A DNA stretch of 64,000 nt, taken from contig JAFEDT010000004.1 in NCBI GenBank assembly GCA_018241445.1, positions 303,122 to 367,121 on the forward strand, read 5' to 3'. How positions within the stretch are numbered: position 1 is the first letter of the stretch; each line of letters starts with the position of its first letter. Positions 44,403 through 55,867 of this stretch are shown here, one piece after another. A program made the translations under genes and the position numbers. The notes below the pieces were generated by a model. The model made no database searches, was not told where the DNA came from, and saw nothing but the letters and a program-made list of their open reading frames with translations. The DNA comes from Pseudomonadota bacterium (GTDB lineage: Bacteria > Pseudomonadota > Gammaproteobacteria > Steroidobacterales > Steroidobacteraceae).

Positions 44403-44783
44403 TTATGCCTTTCCGGGCGGTGCGTTCAGCTTGACCGCCTGCTTGCGCGGACCCTTGCGGGTGCGCGCGTTGGTACGGGTACGCTGGCCGCGCACCGGCA
44501 ATCCGCGACGGTGGCGGATACCGCGATGCGACCCCAGGTCCATCAGCCGTTTGATGTTCATCGACACTTCGCGGCGCAGGTCGCCCTCAACCGGGAACTT
44601 CGCGATCGTGGAACGGATGGCGTTGACCTCGGCCTCGGTCAGGTCCTTGACCTTGGTCGCGGGATCAACGCCGGCGGCCGCGCACACCGCGCGCGAGCGG
44701 GCCCTGCCCACGCCGAAGATGTGCGTGAGACCGATCCATACCTGCTTGTTCATCGGGATGTTGATCCCGCTAATGCGTGCCAT
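44403..44783 (-). CDS. rpsM: 30S ribosomal protein S13
   Basis: 126 residues, complete family pattern: [60 protein letters not shown]. Located on the 30S head, contacting the P-site tRNA and the B1 bridges. First gene after rpmJ in the alpha operon. Confidence 0.97.
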   Translation of the reverse strand: MARISGINIPMNKQVWIGLTHIFGVGRARSRAVCAAAGVDPATKVKDLTEAEVNAIRSTIAKFPVEGDLRREVSMNIKRLMDLGSHRGIRHRRGLPVRGQRTRTNARTRKGPRKQAVKLNAPPGKA

Positions 44784-44794
44784 AAAGCCTTACC

Positions 44795-44908
44795 TCAACC
44801 CTGACGCTGCTTGTGCCGCGGGTCGGTACAAATGACGTAGACCACGCGGCGACGGCGCACGATCTTGCAGTTCTTGCAGATCTTCTTTACCGACGGACGA
44901 ACTTTCAT
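44795..44908 (-). CDS. rpmJ: 50S ribosomal protein L36
   Basis: 37 residues ([20 protein letters not shown], then [16 protein letters not shown]). It is the zinc-ribbon form: CKNC plus Cys in VICTD and His in PRHKQ. Small but unambiguous, located between secY and rpsM in the usual place. Confidence 0.97.
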   Translation of the reverse strand: MKVRPSVKKICKNCKIVRRRRVVYVICTDPRHKQRQG

Positions 44909-44943
44909 GCCAGCCCTTCCCAGGCGCTGCGCGCCGATTCTCT

Positions 44944-44971
44944 GCGGCTTCGCGCAGGAGCGCGAAGCCGC
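44944..44971. other. 11-bp hairpin between secY and rpmJ
   Basis: GCGGCTTCGCG/CGCGAAGCCGC (44944-44954 with 44961-44971) has a 6-nt loop and no U-tract. It probably acts as an mRNA processing or stability element at the spc/alpha boundary rather than a terminator. Confidence 0.6.
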
Positions 44972-45006
44972 GACATGAAACCAAGAGAAGAAAATAAAAA
45001 CACTTG

Positions 45007-46347
45007 TCAGCTCCCACCGCCGCTGCCGAGCAGGTTGGCCTTCTTCAACAGCCCCGGGTAGTGGTGCGACATCAGGTGCGCATTCAACTGCGCCATGAAG
45101 TCCATCACCACCACCACCACGATCAGCAGCGAGGTGCCGCCGAAGTGAAACGGCACGCCCTGCGAGGAAATCAGGATCTCCGGCAGCAGGCACACCGCGG
45201 TCACGTACAGCGCGCCCCACAGGGTCAGCCGCGTCAGCACCTGGTCGATGTACTCGGCGGTCTGCTGCCCCGGACGGATGCCGCGCACGAAGGCGCCGGA
45301 TTTCTTGAGGTTGTCGGCGGTGTCGCGCGCGTTGAACACCAGCGCGGTGTAGAAGAAACAGAAGAATATGATCAGCAGCGCGTAGATCGCCAGGTGCAGC
45401 GGCTGGCCGTAGCCGAGCGCCGCCGCCACATCCTGCATCGCGGTGCCGAACCAGCCCTGCGCGCTGCTGCCAGCGAAGCTGGCCAGCGTGGCCGGGAACA
45501 GCAACAGGCTGGAGGCGAAGATCGGCGGAATCACGCCCGACATGTTGAGCTTGAACGGCAGGTGGCTGCTCTGGCCGGCGTACATGCGCCGCCCCACCTG
45601 GCGCCGCGCATAGTCGACCGGGATGCGCCGCTGCGCGCGCTCGACGTACACCACGAATGCCGTGGTCGCCAGCACCACGATCAGCAGCAGCAGCGCGAAC
45701 GGCCCCTGCATTTCGCCGCTGCTGACGGCCTCGAAGGTGCTGCCCACGGCGCCCGGCAGCCCGGCGACGATGCCGGAGAGGATGATCATCGAGATGCCAT
45801 TGCCGATGCCGCGCTCGGTGATCTGCTCACCCAGCCACATCAGGAACATGGTGCCGGTGGTCATGGTGATGGTGGCGGTCACCAGGAACGGCCAGCCGTG
45901 CACCGTCGTCAGGCCGCCCTTTTCGAGCGCACCGGCGGCGGCAAAGGACTGCACTACCGCCAGCGCCACCGTGCCTACGCGGGTGTACTGGGTGATCTTG
46001 CGCCGTCCGGACTCGCCTTCCTTGCGCAGCTCCATGAGCTGCGGCACCACCATCGACATCATCTGCACGATGATCGAGGCCGAGATGTAGGGCATCACGC
46101 CCATGGCGAAGATCGACAGGCGCGACAGCGCGCCGCCGGAGAACATGTTGACGATGCCCAGGATGGTGTTGGAGCGATCGCCGAAGAAGCGCGCCACCTC
46201 TGCCGGGTTGATGCCCGGGACCGGGATGAAGGTCCCGATGCGATACACCACCAGCGCCCCGATCAGGAAGAAGAACCGGTTGCGGATCTCCCCGAAACGG
46301 GCGGCGTCGCCGAGTGCGCTGGCCGGATTGATGGATGTGGTCGCCAC
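45007..46347 (-). CDS. secY: Protein translocase subunit SecY
   Basis: 446 residues, ten membrane helices; the plug and pore region follow [20 protein letters not shown] and the C-terminal loop before TM10. It forms the SecYEG channel. The start is GTG at 46347, since no in-frame ATG precedes the conserved segment; TGAGG is about 8 bases upstream. 9 bp after the rplO stop. Confidence 0.97.
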   Translation of the reverse strand: MATTSINPASALGDAARFGEIRNRFFFLIGALVVYRIGTFIPVPGINPAEVARFFGDRSNTILGIVNMFSGGALSRLSIFAMGVMPYISASIIVQMMSMVVPQLMELRKEGESGRRKITQYTRVGTVALAVVQSFAAAGALEKGGLTTVHGWPFLVTATITMTTGTMFLMWLGEQITERGIGNGISMIILSGIVAGLPGAVGSTFEAVSSGEMQGPFALLLLIVVLATTAFVVYVERAQRRIPVDYARRQVGRRMYAGQSSHLPFKLNMSGVIPPIFASSLLLFPATLASFAGSSAQGWFGTAMQDVAAALGYGQPLHLAIYALLIIFFCFFYTALVFNARDTADNLKKSGAFVRGIRPGQQTAEYIDQVLTRLTLWGALYVTAVCLLPEILISSQGVPFHFGGTSLLIVVVVVMDFMAQLNAHLMSHHYPGLLKKANLLGSGGGS

Positions 46348-46356
46348 GCTTAAGCC

Positions 46357-46791
46357 TCAGGCCTCGACGCTGCCGCCGGCCGCCTCGATGGCCGCGCGCG
46401 CGCCCTTGGTCGCCGCCACGCCCTTGAGTGTCACGGCGCGTGCCAGCTTGCCCGACAGCACCACCTTGGCGCGCTCGGTACCCTCGGGGACCACGCCGGC
46501 CTTCAGCAGTGCCGCCAGGTCCACGACGGCGCCGTCGACCTTCGCCAGCTCGTCCAAGCGCACCTCGGCGCGTGAGTACTTGATGGCCGAGCGGAAGCCA
46601 ACCTTGGGCATGCGCCGCTGCAGTGGCATCTGGCCGCCCTCGAAGCCGACCTTGTGGTAACCGCCCTTGCGGGCACGCTGGCCCTTGGTGCCGCGGCCGC
46701 AGGTCTTGCCCTGGCCAGCGGAGGCGCCGCGGCCCACGCGCAGGCGCGCACGGCGGCTGCCCGGTGAGGGTTTGAGAGTGTTCAGTCGCAT
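46357..46791 (-). CDS. rplO: 50S ribosomal protein L15
   Basis: 144 residues, with the basic N-terminal extension ([40 protein letters not shown]) that enters 23S rRNA and a globular C-terminal domain. Its ATG lies 1 base after the rpmD stop. Confidence 0.97.
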   Translation of the reverse strand: MRLNTLKPSPGSRRARLRVGRGASAGQGKTCGRGTKGQRARKGGYHKVGFEGGQMPLQRRMPKVGFRSAIKYSRAEVRLDELAKVDGAVVDLAALLKAGVVPEGTERAKVVLSGKLARAVTLKGVAATKGARAAIEAAGGSVEA

Positions 46792-46792
46792 G

Positions 46793-46981
46793 TCAGCGTC
46801 CTTCCTCGACGCGCAGCAGGTGCACGGCGGTGGCGATCATGCCGCGATTCTCGCGGGTGTCCTGCACCTGCACCGTCTGGTGGATGCGGCGCAGGCCCAG
46901 GCCGCGGGCGGAAGCGGCAATATTCTTCAGTTGCCCGTTGAGGCTCTTCACCAGCGTCACTTTGAGTTGCTTGTCAGCCAT
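46793..46981 (-). CDS. rpmD: 50S ribosomal protein L30
   Basis: 62 residues ([40 protein letters not shown]), the short bacterial type of L30. ATG 46981 is the family start. Located between rpsE and rplO. Confidence 0.96.
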   Translation of the reverse strand: MADKQLKVTLVKSLNGQLKNIAASARGLGLRRIHQTVQVQDTRENRGMIATAVHLLRVEEGR

Positions 46982-46986
46982 GGCGC

Positions 46987-47493
46987 TCAGCCTGTGATCT
47001 CTTCGAGGCTCTTGCCACGCTTCGCCGCAATTTCCTCGGGCGAGCGGATCTTGGCCAGCGCGTTCATCGTGGCACGCACCACGTTGATGGGATTGCGCGA
47101 ACCGTAGCTCTTCGCCAGCACGTTGCGCACGCCGGCGCACTCCAGCACCGCGCGCATGCCGCCGCCGGCGATGACGCCGGTACCGTCGGACGCCGGCTGC
47201 ATGTAGACGCGCGTGGCGCCATGCGTGCCGGTCACCGCGTAGTGCAGCGAGTCATTGCGCAGCGCCACGTTGATCAGGTTCTTGCGCGCCTGGGTCATGG
47301 CCTTGGAAATGGCCACTGGCACCTCGCGCGCCTTGCCGAAGCCGAAGCCAACCCGGCCGGCGTTGTCACCCACCACGGTGAGCGCGGTGAAGCCGAACTG
47401 CCGGCCACCCTTGACCACCTTGGCGGTGCGATTGACGGCAACGAGCTTCTCGACGAACTCGTCCGCGGGCTGGCCCTTCTCTGGTCTTGCCAT
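46987..47493 (-). CDS. rpsE: 30S ribosomal protein S5
   Basis: 168 residues (E. coli 167). dsRBD-like N-domain ([20 protein letters not shown]) and C-domain ([20 protein letters not shown]). Contributes to decoding fidelity. ATG 47493 is chosen over a longer frame by length and AGGT upstream. Confidence 0.97.
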   Translation of the reverse strand: MARPEKGQPADEFVEKLVAVNRTAKVVKGGRQFGFTALTVVGDNAGRVGFGFGKAREVPVAISKAMTQARKNLINVALRNDSLHYAVTGTHGATRVYMQPASDGTGVIAGGGMRAVLECAGVRNVLAKSYGSRNPINVVRATMNALAKIRSPEEIAAKRGKSLEEITG

Positions 47494-47506
47494 GTGTGTT
47501 ACCTGT

Positions 47507-47866
47507 CTAGAACTCAAGTCCCGCTTCGCGGGCCGCATCCGCGAGCGCCTTGACGCGCCCGTGGTAGCGGAAACCGGAACGGTCGAATGCCACCTGTGTC
47601 ACCCCGGCTGCCTTGGCGCGCGTCGCGATCGCGCGGCCGACGGCCTTGGCCGCCTCGACGTTGCCGGTGTGCTGCAGACCCTCGATCACCGCATCCTGCA
47701 CGGTGGATGCGGCGGCGATCACCCTGGCGCCCTGCGAGTCGGTGATCTGCGCGTAGATGTGATTGGTGGTGCGATGTACCGACAGGCGCGCAACCGGCAG
47801 TGCGCGGATGCGAGCGCGGCTCTTGGCGGCACGGCGCAGGCGGCGCTCCTTCTTGGTGATGATCAT
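47507..47866 (-). CDS. rplR: 50S ribosomal protein L18
   Basis: 119 residues: [60 protein letters not shown]. Binds 5S rRNA with L5 and L25. 79 bp follow before rplF in the upstream direction, an unusually wide gap for this operon. Confidence 0.97.
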   Translation of the reverse strand: MIITKKERRLRRAAKSRARIRALPVARLSVHRTTNHIYAQITDSQGARVIAAASTVQDAVIEGLQHTGNVEAAKAVGRAIATRAKAAGVTQVAFDRSGFRYHGRVKALADAAREAGLEF

Positions 47867-47945
47867 CTGCCAGCGCCTCCGGCGCGAATTTCACGCGGCG
47901 CGAACCGCGTACATGCAACAGCGCCATGCGCCGCGAAGAAACCGT

Positions 47946-48476
47946 TCATTTCTTCTTACCTTCCTTAAGGCTGATCTTCTCGCCGGCGTAGCGCACGCCC
48001 TTGCCCTTGTACGGCTCCGGCGGGCGGATGTCGCGGATCTCGGCGGCCAGCTGACCGACCTTCTGCAGGTCGATGCCCTTGACGATGATCTCGGTCTGGC
48101 TCGGGGTCTCGACGCCCAGGCCCTCCGGAATCGCAACGTTGACCGGATGCGAGAAGCCGAGCGTCAGGTTCAGGTTCTTGCCCTGTACCTGGGCACGGAA
48201 ACCGACGCCCACCAGCTCGAGCTTCTTTTCGTAGCCCTTGGCCACGCCCTGCACCATGTTGGCCAGGTGGGCGCGGGTGGAACCGGCGCGGGTGCGCGCC
48301 ATGCCCGGCTCGGAGAAGCTGATCTCCAGCTTCTTCTCCTTCTGCACCACCGTCACGCCCGGCGCCAGCGACAGGCTGAGGGACCCCTTGGCGCCCTTTA
48401 CGGTCACGGCGTCGGACTGGATGGTCGCGGTCACCCCCTGGGGGAGCTCGACCGGCGCTTTGGCAATCCTACTCAT
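47946..48476 (-). CDS. rplF: 50S ribosomal protein L6
   Basis: 176 residues with the two duplicated L6 domains (MSRIAKAPVELPQGVTATIQ; EKKLELVGVGFRAQVQGKNL; PEPYKGKGVRYAGEKI). ATG 48476 gives the family start. The 121-bp spacer to rpsH contains two short GC stems (TCGCGG/CCGCGA near 48523 and GGCGCG/CGCGCC near 48554). Confidence 0.97.
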   Translation of the reverse strand: MSRIAKAPVELPQGVTATIQSDAVTVKGAKGSLSLSLAPGVTVVQKEKKLEISFSEPGMARTRAGSTRAHLANMVQGVAKGYEKKLELVGVGFRAQVQGKNLNLTLGFSHPVNVAIPEGLGVETPSQTEIIVKGIDLQKVGQLAAEIRDIRPPEPYKGKGVRYAGEKISLKEGKKK

Positions 48477-48597
48477 GGGCTGCGCCCCATACTCATGCGC
48501 TGCGCGCAACTTTCCAGCGGGATCGCGGCAGACCGCGACCCGCCACAAATAACGGCGCGAAGCGCGCCGCAAGAAGAAAAAAACTGGTCCATGATCA

Positions 48598-48993
48598 TCA
48601 CGCCACGATGCACAGCACTTCGCCGCCCTGGCCGATGGAACGCGCCTGCCGGTCGGTCATCACGCCCTTGGGCGTGGAGACGATCACGGTGCCCATGCCA
48701 CCGAGCACCTTCGGCAGCTCGTCCTTGCCGCGGTAGATGCGCAACCCCGGACGGCTGACACGCTCCAGGCGGTCGATGACCGGGCGGCCTTCGAAATACT
48801 TCAGCCCGATGGTCAGGCGCGGCTTGCCCCCCTGCGTCTCCAGGCGGTAGTCGGCGATGTAGCCCTCGTCCTTCAGCACCTTGACCACCGCGGTCTTCAG
48901 GCGCGAGGAGGACAGCTGCACCTCGTTCTTGCCGGCGGTCTGGCCGTTGCGGATGCGGGTCAGGAGGTCAGCAATGGGATCGGTCATGCTCAT
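48598..48993 (-). CDS. rpsH: 30S ribosomal protein S8
   Basis: 131 residues ([20 protein letters not shown] to [20 protein letters not shown]), the same length as E. coli S8, which represses the spc operon by binding near rplE. ATG 48993 chosen by homology (MSMxDPIAD); a second ATG is 2 codons later. Confidence 0.97.
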   Translation of the reverse strand: MSMTDPIADLLTRIRNGQTAGKNEVQLSSSRLKTAVVKVLKDEGYIADYRLETQGGKPRLTIGLKYFEGRPVIDRLERVSRPGLRIYRGKDELPKVLGGMGTVIVSTPKGVMTDRQARSIGQGGEVLCIVA

Positions 48994-49003
48994 GCGGCGT
49001 TCC

Positions 49004-49309
49004 TCACCAGCTCGCCTTGGCCAGACCCGGGATCTCGCCACGGTTGGCGACTTCGCGGATCTTCACCCGTGCCAACCCGAACTTGCGGTACACGCCGCGC
49101 GAGCGCCCGGTAATGGCACAACGCTTGCGCTGCCGCGAGGGACTGGCGTCCCGCGGCTGGGCCTGCAGTGCGGCCATCGCCGCGGCACGCTGCTCGGGCG
49201 AACTCTTGGGGCTGCGGATCAGCTCCTTGAGCTTCGCGCGCTTCGCCGCGTACTTCTTCACGACACGTGCGCGACGGCTCTCGCGCTCGACCATGCTCGT
49301 CTTCGCCAT
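49004..49309 (-). CDS. rpsN: 30S ribosomal protein S14 (zinc-free form)
   Basis: 101 residues ([46 protein letters not shown] end). It lacks the CxxC pairs of the zinc-binding short form, so it is the long C-minus type. Confidence 0.97.
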   Translation of the reverse strand: MAKTSMVERESRRARVVKKYAAKRAKLKELIRSPKSSPEQRAAAMAALQAQPRDASPSRQRKRCAITGRSRGVYRKFGLARVKIREVANRGEIPGLAKASW

Positions 49310-49326
49310 AGACTTTACGGTTCCTG

Positions 49327-49866
49327 TTACTTCCGGAACGGGAAGTTGAATGCCTCGAGCAGAGCTCGGCCGTGACGGTCATCCCTGGCCGTCGTAGTGA
49401 TGGTGATGTCCATGCCCCGCACCTGGTCGACCTGGTCGTACTGGATCTCGGGGAAAATGATCTGTTCCTTCACGCCCAGGCTGTAGTTGCCACGGCCGTC
49501 GAAGGAGCGCGGCGACACGCCACGGAAGTCGCGGATGCGCGGCATCGCAATGCTGATGAGACGGTCCAGGAACTCATACATGCGCGCGCCGCGCAGCGTC
49601 ACCTTGGCGCCGATCGGCAGTCCCTGGCGGATCTTGAACGACGCGATCGCCTGGCGTGACTTGGTGACCAGCGGCTTCTGGCCGGTGATCTTGGTAAGGT
49701 CGGCCACCGCGGCGTCCATGACCTTCTTGTCGGCCACCGCCTCACCAACGCCCATGTTGATCGTGATCTTGCTGATGCGCGGCACCTGCATGACGTTGTC
49801 GATCTTCAGCTCCGAGCGCAGGCGCGGCACGACCTGTTCGCGATAGTACTGTTGTAACCTGACCAT
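49327..49866 (-). CDS. rplE: 50S ribosomal protein L5
   Basis: 179 residues ([60 protein letters not shown]). 5S rRNA-binding protein of the central protuberance. ATG 49866 is used; upstream residues are not conserved. Confidence 0.97.
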   Translation of the reverse strand: MVRLQQYYREQVVPRLRSELKIDNVMQVPRISKITINMGVGEAVADKKVMDAAVADLTKITGQKPLVTKSRQAIASFKIRQGLPIGAKVTLRGARMYEFLDRLISIAMPRIRDFRGVSPRSFDGRGNYSLGVKEQIIFPEIQYDQVDQVRGMDITITTTARDDRHGRALLEAFNFPFRK

Positions 49867-49899
49867 AAAGCTGCCTTGAGTCCTGCGATGCACGCGCCC

Positions 49900-50217
49900 T
49901 CAGGCGTCGAGCATCTCCCCGTTTGACTTGAAGAAACGCACGCGCTTGCCGTCGGTGAGCGTCTTGATGCCGATGCGGTCGCCCTTCTTGGCGCCCGGAT
50001 TCCAGATGGCCACCTTGGCGGCCGCCAGCGGCGCCTCTTTCTCGATGATGCCCCCGGGGCGGTTGGCCTGTGGGTTGGGCTTCTGGTGCTTCTTCACCTG
50101 GTTGATGCCCTCGACCAGCAGGCGGCCGCCGGCCAGCACCTGCAGCACCGCGCCGCGGCGGCCCTTGTCGCGCCCGGAGATGACGACCACCTGGTCGCCC
50201 TTGCGGATCTTGTTCAT
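49900..50217 (-). CDS. rplX: 50S ribosomal protein L24
   Basis: 105 residues, KOW domain ([40 protein letters not shown]). Assembly initiator binding the 5' end of 23S rRNA. It begins 2 bp after the rplN stop. Confidence 0.97.
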   Translation of the reverse strand: MNKIRKGDQVVVISGRDKGRRGAVLQVLAGGRLLVEGINQVKKHQKPNPQANRPGGIIEKEAPLAAAKVAIWNPGAKKGDRIGIKTLTDGKRVRFFKSNGEMLDA

Positions 50218-50219
50218 GA

Positions 50220-50588
50220 CTACAGTACTTCCGGCGCCAGTGAAATGATCTTCATGAACTGCTGGTTGCGCAGCTCGCGCGTCACGGGACCAAAGATGCG
50301 GGTACCGATGGGCTCGAGCTTGTTGGTCAGCAACACCGCCGCGTTGCCGTCGAAGCGGATCAGGGAGCCGTCGGGACGGCGCACACCGTGGGCGGTGCGC
50401 ACCACCACCGCGTCGTACACCTCGCCCTTCTTGACCTTGCCGCGCGGGATGGCGTCCCTGACGCTCACCTTGATGACGTCGCCCACGGTGGCGTAGCGGC
50501 GGCGCGAGCCGCCCAGCACCTTGATGCACATCAGCGTGCGTGCGCCGCTGTTATCGGCGGCATTGAGCAGTGTCTGCAACTGGATCAT
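50220..50588 (-). CDS. rplN: 50S ribosomal protein L14
   Basis: 122 residues, the exact family length: [59 protein letters not shown]. Contacts the 30S subunit in bridge B8. 4 bp after the rpsQ stop. Confidence 0.98.
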   Translation of the reverse strand: MIQLQTLLNAADNSGARTLMCIKVLGGSRRRYATVGDVIKVSVRDAIPRGKVKKGEVYDAVVVRTAHGVRRPDGSLIRFDGNAAVLLTNKLEPIGTRIFGPVTRELRNQQFMKIISLAPEVL

Positions 50589-50592
50589 GACA

Positions 50593-50886
50593 TCAGCGTC
50601 CCGCGGCCTTGTTGACCACCTCGAGCAGCCGCCACGACTTGCGCCGCGACATCGGCCGGCAAGGCACGATGGTCACCAGGTCGCCTTCTTTCGAAGCTCC
50701 GGCCTCGTCGTGCACCAGCAGCCTGGTGGTGCGGCGGATGAACTTGCCGTAGGTGGGATGCTTGACCAGCCGCTCGATCTCCACGGCGACGGTCTTCTGC
50801 ATCTTGTTGCTGACCACGCGCCCGGTCAGGGTGCGTGCGCCCTTGTGCTCGCTGGCGGCAGGAATGCTGTTCTCGGGTGCGTTCAC
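50593..50886 (-). CDS. rpsQ: 30S ribosomal protein S17
   Basis: 97 residues with the OB-fold S17 core [20 protein letters not shown] and [20 protein letters not shown]. The start is GTG at 50886, overlapping the rpmC stop by 4 bases. A short N-terminal extension precedes the core. Confidence 0.96.
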   Translation of the reverse strand: MNAPENSIPAASEHKGARTLTGRVVSNKMQKTVAVEIERLVKHPTYGKFIRRTTRLLVHDEAGASKEGDLVTIVPCRPMSRRKSWRLLEVVNKAAGR

Positions 50887-51113
50887 TTCTTCTCTCCGGT
50901 GCCGGCGGTGCGCGCGGCACGCAGCGCGGTCTTGACGCGCGCGATGTTGCGACGCGCGCTGGCAAACTGGTCGGGCCTGGCGGCCTGGCCCGTGGCCCGC
51001 TGCATGCGCAGCGCGAACTGCTCCTTGCGCAGCTTGAGCAGCTCCTCGCCCAGCTCTGCCGGGGACTGCTGGCGCAGCTTTGCGCGGTACTGCTTGAGCT
51101 CTCCGACCTTCAT
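50883..51113 (-). CDS. rpmC: 50S ribosomal protein L29
   Basis: 76 residues ([40 protein letters not shown]), two-helix hairpin. It sits at the peptide exit near the SRP docking site. Its ATG shares a base with the rplP stop (TGATG). Confidence 0.96.
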   Translation of the reverse strand: MKVGELKQYRAKLRQQSPAELGEELLKLRKEQFALRMQRATGQAARPDQFASARRNIARVKTALRAARTAGTGEKK

Positions 51114-51526
51114 CAGCGCACCTGCCGTTTCACAAAGGAGGTGGACACTGACAGCTTGGAACCGGCGAGGCGGAACGCCTCGCGCGCCGTCACCTCGTCC
51201 ACGCCTTCCATCTCGAACAGCACCTTGCCGGGCTGCACGCGTGCCACGTAATACTCGACGTTGCCCTTGCCGCTGCCCATGCGCACTTCCAGCGGCTTCT
51301 TGCTGATCGGCACATCGGGAAACACGCGGATCCAGATCTGGCCGCCGCGCTTGACGTAGCGCGCCATGGCGCGGCGCGCCGCCTCGATTTCGCGCGCGGT
51401 CATGCGCGCACGGCTGGTCGCCTTCAGGCCGAACTCGCCGAAGGACACGTTGCTGCCGCGCTGGGCCAGGCCGCCATTGCGGCCCTTGAAGGCCTTGCGG
51501 TACTTGGTTCTCTTGGGCTGGAGCAT
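51113..51526 (-). CDS. rplP: 50S ribosomal protein L16
   Basis: 137 residues: [60 protein letters not shown]. Near the A-site and needed for late 50S assembly. Typical length. Confidence 0.98.
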   Translation of the reverse strand: MLQPKRTKYRKAFKGRNGGLAQRGSNVSFGEFGLKATSRARMTAREIEAARRAMARYVKRGGQIWIRVFPDVPISKKPLEVRMGSGKGNVEYYVARVQPGKVLFEMEGVDEVTAREAFRLAGSKLSVSTSFVKRQVR

Positions 51527-51536
51527 GATTTACGCC

Positions 51537-52298
51537 TCAGGCCTGCGCCGCCGCCTGTACGGCGGCTTCCGCCGGGACCGCGGCCGGGGCGGGCACGGCG
51601 CCGGCCGGGGCGGCAGCGGCAGCCGTCTCACCCTCAGGTGCCTGCTGCGCCACGTCGGTCTTGTCGAACACCTCGCCCTTGAAGATCCACACCTTCACGC
51701 CGATCACGCCGTAGGTGGTATGGGCTTCGGACAGGCCGTAGTCGATGTCGGCACGGAAGGTATGCAACGGAATGCGGCCCTCGCGATACCACTCGGTGCG
51801 GGCGATCTCCGATCCGTTGAGGCGGCCGGAAACGCGCACCTTCACACCCAGGGCGCCGGAGCGCATGGTGCTCATCACGGCGCGCTTCATGGCGCGGCGG
51901 AACATCACTCGCTTCTCGATCTGCTGCGCGATGCTGTCAGCCACCAGCTGCGAGTCGAGCTCGGGCTTGCGGATCTCGGCGATGTTCAGGCGCACGTCGC
52001 CGACCGGCATGCCCAGCAGCGCCGCGGTCTCCTGGCGCAGCTTCTCGATGTCTTCGCCCTTCTTGCCGATCACAATGCCCGGACGCGCGGTCTGGATCGT
52101 GATGTTGACCTTCTTGGCGGCGCGCTCGATCAGCACGCGGCTGACCGAGGCCTCCTTGAGCTTGCTCTTGAGGAACTCGCGCACGCGGAAGTCAGTGTGG
52201 ATGTGCGCCGGGAACTGCTTGCGGCCCGCATACCAGCGTGACGCCCAGTCGCGGGTGATCCCCAAGCGTATTCCCAGCGGATTGACCTTCTGACCCAT
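51537..52298 (-). CDS. rpsC: 30S ribosomal protein S3
   Basis: 253 residues. KH domain ([20 protein letters not shown]) and C-domain ([20 protein letters not shown]), then a tail of about 25 residues of Ala/Pro ([20 protein letters not shown]) beyond the 233-residue E. coli protein. Forms the mRNA entry with S4 and S5. Confidence 0.97.
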   Translation of the reverse strand: MGQKVNPLGIRLGITRDWASRWYAGRKQFPAHIHTDFRVREFLKSKLKEASVSRVLIERAAKKVNITIQTARPGIVIGKKGEDIEKLRQETAALLGMPVGDVRLNIAEIRKPELDSQLVADSIAQQIEKRVMFRRAMKRAVMSTMRSGALGVKVRVSGRLNGSEIARTEWYREGRIPLHTFRADIDYGLSEAHTTYGVIGVKVWIFKGEVFDKTDVAQQAPEGETAAAAAPAGAVPAPAAVPAEAAVQAAAQA

Positions 52299-52301
52299 GC
52301 C

Positions 52302-52643
52302 TTAATCCTTCTTGCCGTCGCTGACGCCGACGGTGATGTGACTGTTGCGCTTGACGATGCGCGCGCCGCGCCCCTTGGCGCGCGCGGCGAAGCGCTTGAG
52401 TACCGGGGCTGCGTCCACATGGATCAGCGACACCTTGAGGTCGTCGATGTCGGCGCCGTGGTTGTGCTCGGCGCTGGCCACGGCCGACTCCAGCACCTTG
52501 CGCACCAGCTCGGCGCCCTTCTTGGGCATGTAGCGCAGCGTGGAGATGGCATTGCCCACCGGCCTGCCGCGCACCACGTCGGCCACCAGCCGGCATTTCT
52601 GCGGGGAGATGCGCGCGTAGCGCAGCGTGGAGGTTACCTGCAT
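52302..52643 (-). CDS. rplV: 50S ribosomal protein L22
   Basis: 113 residues ([40 protein letters not shown]), with the extended loop entering the exit tunnel. ATG 52643 matches the family N-terminus. 3 bp before rpsC. Confidence 0.97.
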   Translation of the reverse strand: MQVTSTLRYARISPQKCRLVADVVRGRPVGNAISTLRYMPKKGAELVRKVLESAVASAEHNHGADIDDLKVSLIHVDAAPVLKRFAARAKGRGARIVKRNSHITVGVSDGKKD

Positions 52644-52659
52644 GTGCGTATCCGCGCCT

Positions 52660-52941
52660 TCAGGCCGCGGCCTCCACCTTGCGGTCGCCCGAATGCGACT
52701 TGAAGGTACGGGTCGGCGCAAACTCACCCAGCTTGTGGCCGACCATGTTCTCGCTGACCAGCACCGGAATGTGCTGCCGGCCGTTGTGCACGGCGATGGT
52801 CAACCCCACCATTTCCGGCAGCACCGTGGAGCGGCGCGACCAGGTCTTGATCGGCTTGCGGTCATTCTTGGCCTGCGCCACCTGCACCTTCTTTGCCAGG
52901 TGCAGATCGACGAACGGGCCCTTCTTCAGTGAACGTGGCAT
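52660..52941 (-). CDS. rpsS: 30S ribosomal protein S19
   Basis: 93 residues: [60 protein letters not shown]. In the 30S head, paired with S13. Confidence 0.98.
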   Translation of the reverse strand: MPRSLKKGPFVDLHLAKKVQVAQAKNDRKPIKTWSRRSTVLPEMVGLTIAVHNGRQHIPVLVSENMVGHKLGEFAPTRTFKSHSGDRKVEAAA

Positions 52942-52960
52942 GTGTTTCTGGCGCTCCCGA

Positions 52961-53797
<837 letters not shown>

Positions 53798-53808
53798 AGT
53801 GGATCCGA

Positions 53809-54111
53809 TCAGGCCTTGGCGCGGGCTTCGTAGTCGATCGTCTGGCCGGTGACCAGCCTGACGTAGGCCTTCTTCCAGTCCTGGGTGCGGCCGACCGTCT
53901 TGCCAAAGCGCCGCGTCTTGCCGGGCTCGTTGACGACCTGCACGCCGTCGACCTTGACGTCGAACATCAGCTCGACGGCCTTGCGGATGTCGGTCTTGGT
54001 GGCGTCGCGGCGCACACGGAAGGTGTACTGATTGTGGTTCTGCATCGCCAGAGAGGTCTTCTCGGTCACATGCGGAGCGATCAGCACGCTCATGAGCTTC
54101 TCTTTACTCAC
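53809..54111 (-). CDS. rplW: 50S ribosomal protein L23
   Basis: 100 residues ([40 protein letters not shown]), docking site for trigger factor and SRP. A GTG start at 54111 is preferred to ATG 54093 because the residues before MSVLIAPHV match the usual REERL-type start, and it overlaps the rplD stop (GTGA). Confidence 0.96.
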   Translation of the reverse strand: MSKEKLMSVLIAPHVTEKTSLAMQNHNQYTFRVRRDATKTDIRKAVELMFDVKVDGVQVVNEPGKTRRFGKTVGRTQDWKKAYVRLVTGQTIDYEARAKA

Positions 54112-54713
54112 TGCAGGCGCTCCTCGATCAGCTTCACCGCCGCGACCGTCATCAGCACCTTGTCGTAGGCGGCAAGCGCCAGCGGATTGAGCGCCGTGAC
54201 TTCCAGCACCTCGACGTGCGGCAGATTGCGCGCCGCCAGGAACAGCTTCTCGTCCAGCGCCTCCACCACGATCAGCACCGAGGACAGCGACCAGTCGGAG
54301 AGCTGCTTCGCCAGCAGCCGCGTCTTGGGGGCCTCGAGCGCGATGGCATCGGTGACCAGCAGGCGCTCGGTGCGCGCCAGTTCCGACAACATTGCGCGGA
54401 TGGCGCCGCGATACATCTTGCGGTTGACCTTCTGCGCGAAGTCGCGCGGCTTGGCCGCGAAGGTCTTGCCGCCGCCGACCCAGATCGGCGAGCGCGAAGA
54501 ACCCGCGCGCGCCTGGCCGGTGCCCTTCTGCGCATGCGGCTTGCGGCCGCCGCCACGCACCTCGGCGCGCGACTTCTGCGCCTTGGTGCCGGAGCGGCCG
54601 GCGTTGCGGTAGGCCGTCAGCACCTGGTGCACAAGCGCCTCGTTGAACTTCTGGCCGAAGGCCTCGGCAGAAACCTGCACGGCGCCCGAGCCGTTAACCA
54701 GCTTGAGTTCCAT
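54108..54713 (-). CDS. rplD: 50S ribosomal protein L4
   Basis: 201 residues ([60 protein letters not shown]). The extended loop reaches the exit tunnel. In E. coli L4 also represses the S10 operon by binding the leader before rpsJ. Here rpsJ is detached, so that feedback target may have moved. Confidence 0.97.
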   Translation of the reverse strand: MELKLVNGSGAVQVSAEAFGQKFNEALVHQVLTAYRNAGRSGTKAQKSRAEVRGGGRKPHAQKGTGQARAGSSRSPIWVGGGKTFAAKPRDFAQKVNRKMYRGAIRAMLSELARTERLLVTDAIALEAPKTRLLAKQLSDWSLSSVLIVVEALDEKLFLAARNLPHVEVLEVTALNPLALAAYDKVLMTVAAVKLIEERLQ

Positions 54714-55435
54714 TATTTCTTACCCTGCTTGGCCGGGTCCTTGGAGGCGCCTGAGCCCGCCTTAGTCGGAGCCAGGGTCCTGCGATTGGCCAGGCGCGCC
54801 GCCTTCAGCGAGGCACGCACCAGCACCTGTCCGCCCTCGGAACCCGGCACTGCGCCACGGATGAGCAGCAGGTTGCGTTCCAGGTCCACCTGCACGACGC
54901 GCAGGTTCTCGGTGGTGCGGCGCACGACACCCATGTGGCCGGACATGCGGCGTCCCTTGAACACGCGGCCCGGCGTCTGGCGCTGGCCGATCGAGCCCGG
55001 GGACCGGTGCGACACCGATACGCCGTGGGTGGCCGGCAGGCCGCCGAAATTGTGGCGCTTCATGGTGCCGGCGAATCCCTTGCCGATGGTGGTGCCGGTG
55101 ACGTCAACGGCCTGGCCTTCCTTGAACAGGTCCGCCTTGATCTCGGCGCCAGCCTTGAATTCGGTCTTGTCGGCACCCGCCAGGCGAAATTCCACCAGCG
55201 CCTTGCCAGGAGCCACACTGGCGCGGGCGTAATGGCCGTTCACGCCCTTGGAATACAGCTGCGGCCGGCGGGTGCCATAAGTCACCTGCACGGCCCGATA
55301 GCCGTCCTTGTCCTGCGACTTCACCTGGGTGACGCGGTTCGGCAGAACCTGGATCACCGTCACCGGCACGGTTTCGCCGGCATCGGTGAACACTCGCGTC
55401 ATGCCGACCTTGCGGCCGACGAGTCCGATAGCCAT
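54713..55435 (-). CDS. rplC: 50S ribosomal protein L3
   Basis: 240 residues. Core is complete ([60 protein letters not shown]); a tail of about 30 Lys/Ala/Thr-rich residues exceeds the 209-residue E. coli protein. GGAAGGAAA precedes the ATG. It is now the first gene of the detached operon; rpsJ, normally directly upstream, is 8.1 kb away. Its stop shares a base with the rplD ATG. Confidence 0.98.
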   Translation of the reverse strand: MAIGLVGRKVGMTRVFTDAGETVPVTVIQVLPNRVTQVKSQDKDGYRAVQVTYGTRRPQLYSKGVNGHYARASVAPGKALVEFRLAGADKTEFKAGAEIKADLFKEGQAVDVTGTTIGKGFAGTMKRHNFGGLPATHGVSVSHRSPGSIGQRQTPGRVFKGRRMSGHMGVVRRTTENLRVVQVDLERNLLLIRGAVPGSEGGQVLVRASLKAARLANRRTLAPTKAGSGASKDPAKQGKK

Positions 55436-55605
55436 TTCTTTCCTTCCAAAACCCTACGGCCACTGCGATTGGTGCCCGCAACCTCAGGCATCCGGCTAAG
55501 TCATTGACGCAACAGGAGATTTGCGCCCAGCGGAACGCTGAACGCCAGTCTCGAGTGGTCTTGGAAGCTCACGCCAGCAAGGCGGCTCCCAACCTCGCCC
55601 GATGC

Positions 55606-55642
55606 CGCTTAAACAAGCGACCGCCCCGGCAAGCCCGGGGCG
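55606..55642 (-). promoter_or_regulatory. Leader hairpins of the rplC operon
   Basis: The 432-bp gap 55436-55867 holds no gene. Just below the predicted start of transcription is an 8-bp stem CGCCCCGG/CCGGGGCG (55622-55629 with 55635-55642), then CGCTT/AAGCG (55606-55610 with 55615-55619). The leader to the rplC ATG is about 213 nt, long enough for an L4-type attenuator. A regulatory role is inference. Confidence 0.5.
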
Positions 55643-55654
55643 AAAAGGGCGCGC

Positions 55655-55683
55655 AGTATAGGCGCCCGGCACGAAGGTTGCAA
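55655..55683 (-). promoter_or_regulatory. Promoter of the rplC-rplQ operon
   Basis: On the minus strand, -35 TTGCAA (55678-55683), a 17-bp spacer and -10 TATACT (55655-55660), followed by a GC-rich discriminator (GCGCGCC). This resembles stringently controlled ribosomal promoters. Expected start near 55648. The upstream part of the gap (55684-55867) shows no gene. Confidence 0.72.
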
Positions 55684-55867
55684 TGGCGAGTTCCTGGGGC
55701 GCTGCCCTTAGCTTGCCGCGGCGTTGATGCGCCGGCTGGCCCGGGGGTAGATCCCGTGCATCCGCCCGCAGTGTGGATATCGTTACACACTCCCGCGCAG
55801 GATATATGCAAGCACCCAGGGTCCCCGCCCCCCCCAGCGCGCGATGCGGCGGTCGTGCAGCGAACCT

